Assembly (NCBI GenBank): GCA_009760855.2
Contig: WPIO01000009.1
Location: 3,405,001 to 3,469,000, forward strand
DNA length: 64,000 bases
From: Cristatella mucedo
Taxonomy: Eukaryota > Bryozoa > Phylactolaemata > Cristatellidae
Direction: 5' to 3'
Each line of letters begins with the position of its first letter. Position 1 is the stretch's first letter. Under the pieces are notes generated by a model. The model worked only from the letters and a program-made list of their open reading frames with translations. It did not search any database and was not told the DNA's origin. Below, piece after piece: positions 56,698-64,000 of this stretch. Made by a program: the position numbers and the translations under genes.

Positions 56698-57155
56698 GTA
56701 TCTCCGTCAGTAACTCCACAAAGTCATAAAGACCATGTGGGTGTTACGCAGGAGAGTTTTGCATAGCGCACTCACAGCCTAAGCGGCTTTCGGTACGCAT
56801 TCGGTAGCCAACAGACTTCGTCTCACGCAACAAAGAGAAAGTGGGAAGCATAGCAGAGTTAGGAGAGCAGTTGAGGTAGTGAGTAGCATAGAAGTAGCAG
56901 TTCAGGACCGCTAAAAAAGATGTGCCATAGTCGGCAGTTGGAGAGTAGTTGTCGTTGCGTAAGAATTGTGGAAGCGAGTTCCACAGTCTAGGACCTGCAG
57001 AGCTATAGCTTCTGTCGCCAACTGTCTTTAAGCGGAGGAATGGGACAGCTAATTTATTGTCCACACAGGACCTGAGGGCGCGAACAGGCTGAAACTGATG
57101 CTGCAGTTCAGCTAGGTACGAAGGAGCCAAGCCGTGGCGGGCGTTGTGGGTCAAA
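56698..57155 (-). mobile_element. LINE-B 3' fragment
   Basis: The tail TGTATCTCCGTCAGTAACTCC starts the copy. The open minus frame to 57154 covers the C-terminal domain and runs into the 3' region ([20 protein letters not shown]). 5'-truncated. Confidence 0.92.
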
Positions 57156-57439
57156 ACTGTGACATTAATACATGCTAAGATGGTGAGTTTTGTGAAGTTA
57201 CTGACTGAGATACCATCATGGTGATCACGATTCGTTTTAAACCCGCATCTCAGAGAAGCAGTTTCTTTAAAACATCAGTACATAGCATATACAGATCTTG
57301 AAATTCTAAATCTGAAGTCCTGCCGAGAGATTTGAATGAAAAACATTTGAGCATAATATTGCTGCAGTATATCTATACCCTGTGGGACTAAATCACGCAT
57401 TTGAAAACAAAGAGCAATTCACACGAACGGTGATTGATA

Positions 57440-57960
57440 TGCTTTAAAGAGAAGATTGACTTTAGTTTAAATTATACGAGGTCAAGATACGTCCTTGTGT
57501 CATTAAGGACAGAGTTCAAGTCGTCTTTTGGTATGATTGAGTTTTAGGCACGATCTCCAAAAGATTTTAAGTTATTTAGCAGCACAACTAAACGAACAGA
57601 GCCAGAGGAACAGGTGGTGTGCTTGGAGATAAGATGTGTAAACAGTAAATGCACGTAAAACTCAATACATAGTAACTGAGTCCTATACGTCATTGAAAGG
57701 AAATTTATTTTGAATGCCCTCTTTAACGGGTAGCCAGTGGAAATAAGAGATGAGTGTTGTCGTATGACAGTTGCAGCTTCACTTCAAAAACGCCTAGCTA
57801 CTGAGTTTAGCACCATATGCAAGACCAATAGCCCGAAAGAAGACCGTCTCGGTAACAGCCGACGATGCTTTCAGATAATTCAGTGATGTATCATGTGACT
57901 TTCTGAGCAGCTGAACCCGTGCATCATTTAAGTTCAGTGATAGCCACTAAGTTGTCAAGG
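57440..57960 (-). mobile_element. Old LINE-A C-terminal fragment
   Basis: GGCACGATCTCCAAAAGATTTTAAGTT, split by drift, and GGGTAGCCAGTGGAAATAAG, ATGACAGTTGCAGCTTCAC and TTTAGCACCATATGCAA keep the order of the intact C-terminal region. Confidence 0.6.
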
Positions 57961-58469
57961 TATACCAGGTACACAAAATTTTTAGAGATGATACTCTGAA
58001 ATGATACTCTAAAATGTGTAAAATGTGAAATTAATTAATAATTACCCAGCTAGTTTTGGCATCCTTCTAGCTTTCTAAAATGAGCTTTCTGATTCTACAT
58101 GCAAGTCAGGATGCACGTACACATTCAGTCACACTCATCACCACTCAGCCACGTGACCGAATTCTGCACACTTGAGGCACTTACCTGAACTCGCCACGTT
58201 TTATTTATAGTCTTACTTGATTTATTCTATCATAGGGTATATATTATGTGCTTGCTTCAACAATGCGGCGAGACTCGTACAGGGTATTCTCACTTTGCTA
58301 ACTCCCTAGAGTATCTCCGTATATATTAATTATCTTCATTTAAATGCATATGGCCTACAATTTGAATCGCTGTGCATACTTTTTCACAAATTGGGAAGCC
58401 AAACCCCTATTCTTGTCGCGGAGGGCAATGCCGGATTAAAATATTAAAGGGCATACCGCCGGAATCGGT
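57961..58469. other. No feature recognised
   Basis: Nothing identified. Confidence 0.3.
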
Positions 58470-58632
58470 GAGCCGTGATGGCACAATAGGTAAGGCGGTG
58501 CCTTTTTACGATCTCGATCCCGAGGTCGTGGATTCGGATCCTGCGGTGGGTGATTCTTTATCGCCGCTGCAAGCGATGGTGATAGCCGTAAAGACTCTTC
58601 TGTCGCTATGCAAAAAGAGGTTGTTTAATCAG
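58470..58632 (+). mobile_element. SINE-B copy
   Basis: The head is GCCGTGATGGCACAATAGG; the box-B-like GATTCGGATCC has drifted; the body CTTTATCGCCGCTGCAAGCG is followed by TCTGTCGCTATGCAAAAAG. It aligns with 40763-40920 from end to end. Confidence 0.85.
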
Positions 58633-59179
58633 CTAGGATTTATTTATGCAACGTGCTCCATCGGTGAAGGCCAGAGCCAGGCCAAGTCGGCCACAAGCCG
58701 TAGGTACACTCATTGCATCGAAGTGAAACGACAAGCGAAAGAAAATGTATGAACCCATAGTGTTTGCTCTGAGAGTCAAATCAAGCAAGATTTAGTCACC
58801 AAGCTGATTTGCTATTGCATTACATTCTCCAAAAAGTTGCTACAATCGATACCTGCCGAATTGAATGCGAACAACTCTGATTAACCTACAGCATGGTTTC
58901 TAGGTATAGTCTCTTATCTCAGAAATTTAACTTGACCTATCTAAAATTGTATGATATGCATACAATTCCAAACTGATGCTTTAGCAACGCTAGTCCTATA
59001 CCTCATCATAATTCTCAGGTTTCGCCGTTATTGATTTTTTCTGCCCGCACTGCCAGTTTTAGTTTCCAACCTTCCAGCCTTACTTAACGTGTACAGTTTT
59101 GCACCATATTTTCTCGTCTACCTTCTTAAAAACTTTTGAATCTTAATCTTTTCTTACACTAGTATTAATAATTACCGTG
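58633..59179. other. No feature recognised
   Basis: Nothing identified. Confidence 0.3.
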
Positions 59180-59812
59180 CGTTTTTATTGCGCCACAGAG
59201 AACCTAATCTCTTTCTAGGCTCTTCACATATGCTGTAAGAAAAATTGTGATCAAATAAAAACATAAATATAATTTATTGGTATAGCGCCCAAAGAGAACT
59301 TAACCTTTATTCAGACTCTTCAAATATGCCACAGAGACAGAACCTACAACTTCGCCCATTGAATACATTCATATTAACCTTTGTCTGGGTGAGCACTTTA
59401 ACCACTGGGCCAAGTCAACGCGGCAGTGGTCAGAGGTAATATGCATGATGTCAGCAAGGACAGTGAGTTAAGAGGTGACATGCGCCGTGTCAACATGTAA
59501 AATGTAGTTAGTGGTAGCATGCAAAATGTCAGCCTGAATTAGCACACAAAGTAAAAATCCCAAAGACTCGCCGTAGTGTGCAAGAAACATATGTGGTTTT
59601 AGCTCTTTTAAATGTCGTTAAGTCCCGAGATTTTGTGACGTCAGTCGGGAGTGAGTTCCAAGCTTTGGGAGTGTACAAACTAAATGCACGGTCTCCAGAA
59701 GATTTTAGGTTAGTTCGAGACAGAGCTAAGTGATTTTTGTTGAAAAAGCTTATGGCACGTTGCTTAACCTGGTGGGGAGTAGTTATGATAGCTAGGCTGG
59801 ATTCAGAGAACT
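59180..59812 (-). mobile_element. LINE-A 3' part of a 5'-inverted insertion
   Basis: The tail hairpin (CGCCACAGAGAACCTAATCTC, split) begins at about 59190. The 3' UTR is interrupted by SINE-A and resumes at 59430. The C-terminal frame 59529-59822 carries RTNLKSSGDRAFSLYTPKAW. It ends where the plus-oriented 5' part begins. Confidence 0.88.
59266..59424 (-). mobile_element. SINE-A nested in LINE-A
   Basis: TATAGCGCCCAAAGAGAACTT and the head CCACTGGGCCAAGTC (minus strand) bracket the copy. LINE-A sequence continues on both sides, so the SINE came later. Confidence 0.82.
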
Positions 59813-59814
59813 TA

Positions 59815-60860
59815 TTGTTCAAGCCATTTGCAGTACCCTCGAAGCAGTCTTTTGAATCAATTGTTTTGGTCTCGTCCGAAAAGAAGCTACCGATAGTGGC
59901 AATAGTCTATCGCCCACCAGGTACCAAATGCTCCCTTATCACAGATTTCTCCGATCTCATTTCGATTCTGTGTGCAAGAAATCGATCCTTTCTCGTTATG
60001 GGTAATTTCAACGTTCACTTTGATAACTTATCTGACGCTTTCAGCATCGAATTTTGTGAATTGACTGACTCATTGTCTCTTGTGGCTCATGTGCATGGCC
60101 CTACTCACATCAAGGGTCACACACTCGACTAGATTTCCTCATACAACTTTGTCATCACCATTTATTACCAAATCCTACTTATCTGACCACATGCAGATCT
60201 CATTCAATCTACAGCGTGTGCCCACCTCCTCCTCTAAAATAACCTGTGAATCGCGAAACCTCAAGACCCTTAACGTCGATGCTGTTCGTGCAAGAATATC
60301 TGCATATTCTCTGCTGCTCAGTCCTCCCTCTGATCTGTCATCATTGGTAGATAGCTACAACACGACACTAGCTGACACGCTCGACGAGTTTGCACCTCTG
60401 ACACAGCGCACTGTGCGCCCCCGCCCAGACGGCCTATGGTTTACCACAGACATTAAACTAGCCAGGTCTACTGAGCGAAAGCTTGAAAAAGCATACAAAA
60501 GATCTGGACTGACTGTCCATCGACAGGCATTTGAAGACTACTGTAGGTCGTACCATTCTATCCTAGCAAAGGCCAAGTCTAGCTTCTATATAAACATTGT
60601 TAAATCACAGATGCACAATCCAAAAATGCTGATGTCGACGATAAACCATCTCCTCAACCGCTTCCAGATTAGTTCCTTACCTGATGATCCTTGTGGTGAT
60701 CTAGCTGATCGCTTCTCTCGATTCTTTGTGCGGAAGATAGACAAGATCAGGGAATCCATCTCTGCGATGACAACATCCCCCACTAGAATGCTGTTCCCCG
60801 ATTCCTGGCTGCACCTCAATGTCTACATTTAAGCAAGTCACCAGTGATTTAATCCTGAAG
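59815..60860 (+). mobile_element. LINE-A 5' part, inverted (endonuclease and linker)
   Basis: Plus-strand frames give the AP-endonuclease half (LPIVAIVYRPPG, then SFLVMGNFNVHF, 59737-60132). After one shift they give the linker (60080-60832) with TVRPRPDGLWFTTDIKLARS and AKAKSSFYINIVKSQ. The frames are longer and cleaner than in the 35-kb copy. RT and the C-terminus are absent here; the C-terminus is in the minus-oriented block to the left. Confidence 0.9.
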
Positions 60861-60865
60861 TACAT

Positions 60866-61248
60866 ATGTATCTCCGTCAGTAACTCCACAAAGTCATAAA
60901 GACCATGTGGGCGTTACGCAGGAGAGTTTTGTATAGCGCACTCACAGCCTAAGCGGCTTTCGGTACGCATTCGGTAGCCAACAGACTTCGTCTCACGCAA
61001 CAAAGAGAAAGTGGGAAGCATATCAGAGTCAGGAGAGCAGTTGAGGTAGTGAGTAGCATAGAAGTAGCAGTTCAGGACCGCTGAAAAAGATATGCCATAG
61101 TCGGAAGTTGGAGAGTAGTTGTTGCCTAAGAATTGTGGAAGCGAGTTCCACAGTCTAGGACCTGCAGAGCTAAAGCTTCTGTCGCCAACTGTCTTTAAGC
61201 GGAGGAATGGGACAGCTAATTTATTGTCCACACAGGACCTGAGGGCGC
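60866..61248 (-). mobile_element. LINE-B 3' fragment
   Basis: TGTATCTCCGTCAGTAACTCC, then the C-terminal frame (60914-61231) up to CTGTGTGGACAATAAATTAG. It ends in a perfect inverted repeat at 61238-61265. Confidence 0.92.
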
Positions 61249-61315
61249 AAATAGGCGCCCTCAGGGCAATTATATAGACTTTTATTATATAGACTTCAAT
61301 TATATAGACTTTTAA

Positions 61316-63370
61316 AGACTTCCTTCGAGTTTACACCCGAAAGCTTAAAAAAGCCAGGGCTTCTTTTTTCATTAGAAAGCTGAATTCCTGTCAGTCGGAC
61401 ACTAAACAGATTTTTAAGACAGTAAACCATTTACTGGCTAATGCTGTGAGGTCTGACTCCCCAGATATTAAGGGCTCAGCCGAAAAGTTTTCAGCCTTCT
61501 TTACTGAAAAAATTGTGCACATTCGTGCCTCCATTATGCCCCCTCCGACCAAAGCAATCGCCGTTCCTCAACCTGTGACCTTTCTTAAAAGATTCTCTGA
61601 TTTTTCTGCCTGTGATGTGGCTGCCTTAATAAGGTCTAGCAAAAAGAGCTCGTCTCCTGAAGACCCTATACCTTCATCTCTGTGGTCTTCACTTGCAGAC
61701 CAAGTTAGCCCTGCCATAACCAAGATTTTTAATGCTTCTTTGGGAAAAGGGATCGTCCCCAAGTCCTTCAAATCGGCAATCGTTAGACCTATTCTTAAAA
61801 AGCCTGGATTAGACACAGAGGTCCTAGAAAACTATCAGCCAGTTTCCTTTCTTCCGTTCTTATCAAAGATTCTTGAAAAAATTGTTGCTAAGCAGCTAGT
61901 TGAACATATTGAAAATAATGGAATGTCAGAAACATTTCAATCAGGTTTCAAGAGGCAGCACTCTACTGAAACTGCTCTCCTCCGTGTTAACAATAACATT
62001 CTACGTGGCAACGACGACGGGAATGTCACTGCCTTAGCTCTGCTAGATCTGTCTGCTGCCTTCGACACCATTGATCACGAAGTTCTGCTTGAACGATTGA
62101 GAACAACGATCGGTCTGGCTGACGAAGCACTGGCGTGGTTTTAATCCTACTTGTCTGATCGTGTTCAATCCGTGTCGTGTGGGGGTCAGGTCTCAGACAT
62201 GAGAAGGGTCACCTGTGGAGTCCCTCAAGGGTCTGTACTTTGTCCCTTGCAGTTCTCCATTTATACGCAACCTCTGGGAAAAGTGATTAAGGCCCGTGGA
62301 ATAGGATATCACTTCTATGCTGACAATACTCAGTTTTATTTGTCATTTAAACCGTCGGAATCTGCTGCAGCAACTGAGCAACTGCATGCTTGCCTTGCCG
62401 ATATTCGATCCTGGATGTCGGAAAACTTCCTGAAATTAAATGACGATAAAACCGAACTGCTTCTCATAGGACACCCTAAGCGTGTGGCTGGATTAAAAGG
62501 CTTTGCTGTTCTAATAGGCGATGCTATTGTGCGACCTTCACCACGTGCTCGTAATCTAGGTGTCGTGTTCGACAGCTGCCTCAATTTCAAAAGCTTCATT
62601 CAGAAGACTGCCTCTACAGCTAGCCATCACATCCGATCCCTATCCAAGATTAGAAGCTGTCTCCCACAGTGGCTTGTAAAAAATTTAACTAGCTCTTTAG
62701 TTCTGTTTCGGCTTGATTATTGTAATTCCCTTTTGGCTGGGCTGCCAAAGAAAGCTATTAAGCCACTACAGCGGACTATGAATATGGCTGCAAGGCTGGT
62801 CTTCAAGTCCCAGCGGTTTGAGCACATGTCACCTTTGCTGGAAGAGCTAGGATGGTTGCCGGTTGAGCAAAGGATACGGAGCAAAGTTCTTACGCTGACC
62901 CACAAGGCACGCCACGGCTTGGCTCCTTCATACCTAGCTGAACTGCTACATCAGTTTCAGCCTGTTCGCGCCCTCAGATCCTGTGTGGACAATAAATTAG
63001 CTGTTCCATTCCTCCGCTTAAAGACAGTTGGCGACAGAAGCTTTAGCTCTGCAGGTCCTAGACTGTGGAACTCGCTTCCACAATTCTTACGAAACGACAT
63101 CTACTCTCCAACTGCCGACTATGGAACATCTTTTTCAGCGGTTCTGAACTGCTACTTCTATGCTACTCACTACCTCAACTGCTCTCCTAACTCTGCTATG
63201 CTTCCCACTTTCTCTTTGTTGCGTGAGACGAAGTCTGTTGGCTACCGAATTTACCGAAAGCCGCTTAGGCTGTGAGTGCGCTATGCAAAACTCTCCTGAG
63301 TAACGCCCACATGGTCTTTATGACTTTGTGGAGTTACTGACGGATATACATTACTGACGGAGATACAATG
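61316..63370 (+). mobile_element. LINE-B, best copy (RT plus C-terminus), two lesions
   Basis: The frame is open from about 61320 (linker with KKARASFFIRKLNS) through RT fingers and palm A (LLDLSAAFDTIDHEVLLERL, about 62040) to a TAA at 62142-62144 after ALAWF. The same frame resumes at once ([12 protein letters not shown]) and runs to 63275. Palm B is [13 protein letters not shown]. The catalytic loop reads YADN (about 62318-62329) instead of YADD, removing one metal-binding Asp. The C-terminal domain ([20 protein letters not shown]) and a 3' end with two copies of TTACTGACGGA follow. RT would copy the element's RNA at a nicked target; with one stop and one active-site change this copy cannot. 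5' end and endonuclease missing. CR1-type. Confidence 0.92.
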
Positions 63371-64000
63371 CTTTATGTTCTTTTGCTGGCAATATGAGTG
63401 AAAATAGCTTAGGCTCTTTTGCCTGTATATTAATTAGGCTTTTCAATCGGATGAAATCTAAATTAGTTTTTTATTTGTAACGGATAGGCTACTATTAGAG
63501 CCGAGCCCCTGCACGCATTCAGCCTCCACTCCTATGAATGGCAAAGAGATAGAGGTAGATAAGATAAGATAGAGGTGAGAGGATGAGAGATGTACATGCG
63601 CATGTACAGATAGCTAGATTTATAGACAAATATACAGGTAAATAGATTAATAAATATATAAATAGAGAGAAAGCTATATAGTTTGTTATAGAGAATGCAT
63701 CTGGAGTGGCCTCGAGAGATCTAAAAGTATGAACAAGAATCTCAAAAAAAAGAAATGAAAAGCTAGAATATATTATATGACACTGAAGCTGACTTTGATC
63801 AAGCGGCCCATTTGGATACTGTTTATTCAGCCATCACTGGCTGGCTCTTTTGCTCTAATGAATACATCGACTGTTCTCCATCTTCAGCAATATGGCTGGT
63901 CTTGTATTCAGTTTTGTGAGGTATGTATCCTACAGAAAGGTTAAGCAGAGGAATAACTTAATTATATAGACTTTGTGAAGTTTAAAAGGGAAATATGTTG
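63371..64000. other. No feature recognised
   Basis: AGATA/GATAGA-rich simple sequence at 63545-63680; otherwise nothing. Confidence 0.3.

Noticed and set aside
61316-63974. Target-site duplication AATTATATAGACTTT of LINE-B
   Set aside because: The right copy is about 590 bases past the LINE-B 3' end, so it does not bracket the element; kept only as an observation.

Overview
The window is eukaryotic and reads as invertebrate animal DNA. Coding sequence is split and sparse, the background is AT-leaning with GC-rich islands, microsatellites are abundant, and most of what can be recognised is decayed retrotransposon. A flatworm or another lophotrochozoan is my best guess, from the style of the Ty3-type integrase and of the LINEs, but the sequence alone does not fix the phylum. 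Most short open frames here are not genes.

Host genes. Two voltage-gated potassium (Kv) channel exons lie on the + strand, one near each end. The exon at about 1574-2530 carries S1 to S6, the pore and the C-terminus. The exon at 52594-52896 carries the start codon and most of the T1 tetramerisation domain, and ends at a clean phase-0 splice donor. The core exon lies 50 kb upstream of the T1 exon, so they cannot be one gene in this order. The simplest reading is two Kv paralogues in tandem, each cut by a window edge. A multiply broken pseudogene (41158-42238) belongs to an uncharacterised multicopy animal protein family.

Mobile elements. (1) LINE-A: L2/CR1-type with AP endonuclease and RT, a 3' hairpin and an (ATT)n tail. 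There are about 20 copies and fragments; the longest is 32888-36065. (2) LINE-B: a second CR1-type family with ACATG-like 3' repeats; the best copy is 61316-63370. (3) LINE-C at 44085-46735: a restriction-like-endonuclease (R2/NeSL-type) LINE. (4) A Ty3-type integrase fragment with its 3' LTR (1-1045), plus a solo LTR of the same family with a 5-bp target duplication (17419-17723). (5) A second LTR-like family (28494-28761, 29765-30047). (6) Two tRNA-derived SINE families. SINE-A shares its 3' hairpin with LINE-A, which identifies a likely SINE/LINE partnership.

Layout: 1-2.5 kb Ty3 end and Kv core; 3-16 kb LINE-A and LINE-B debris, microsatellites and a 20-bp minisatellite; 17-31 kb LINE-B, SINE-A, LTRs and inverted LINE pairs; 31-37 kb the long LINE-A; 37-43 kb SINE-B, LINE-A and the pseudogene; 44-47 kb LINE-C and a large microsatellite; 49-52 kb LINE fragments; 52.4-53.3 kb the Kv T1 exon between a CTG repeat and a second 20-bp minisatellite; 54-64 kb nested and inverted LINE-A/LINE-B.

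No new multi-gene system is evident. The most informative signals are the SINE-A/LINE-A hairpin, the divergent Kv voltage sensor, several inverted or chimeric LINE junctions that record integration mechanism, and the broken family pseudogene.
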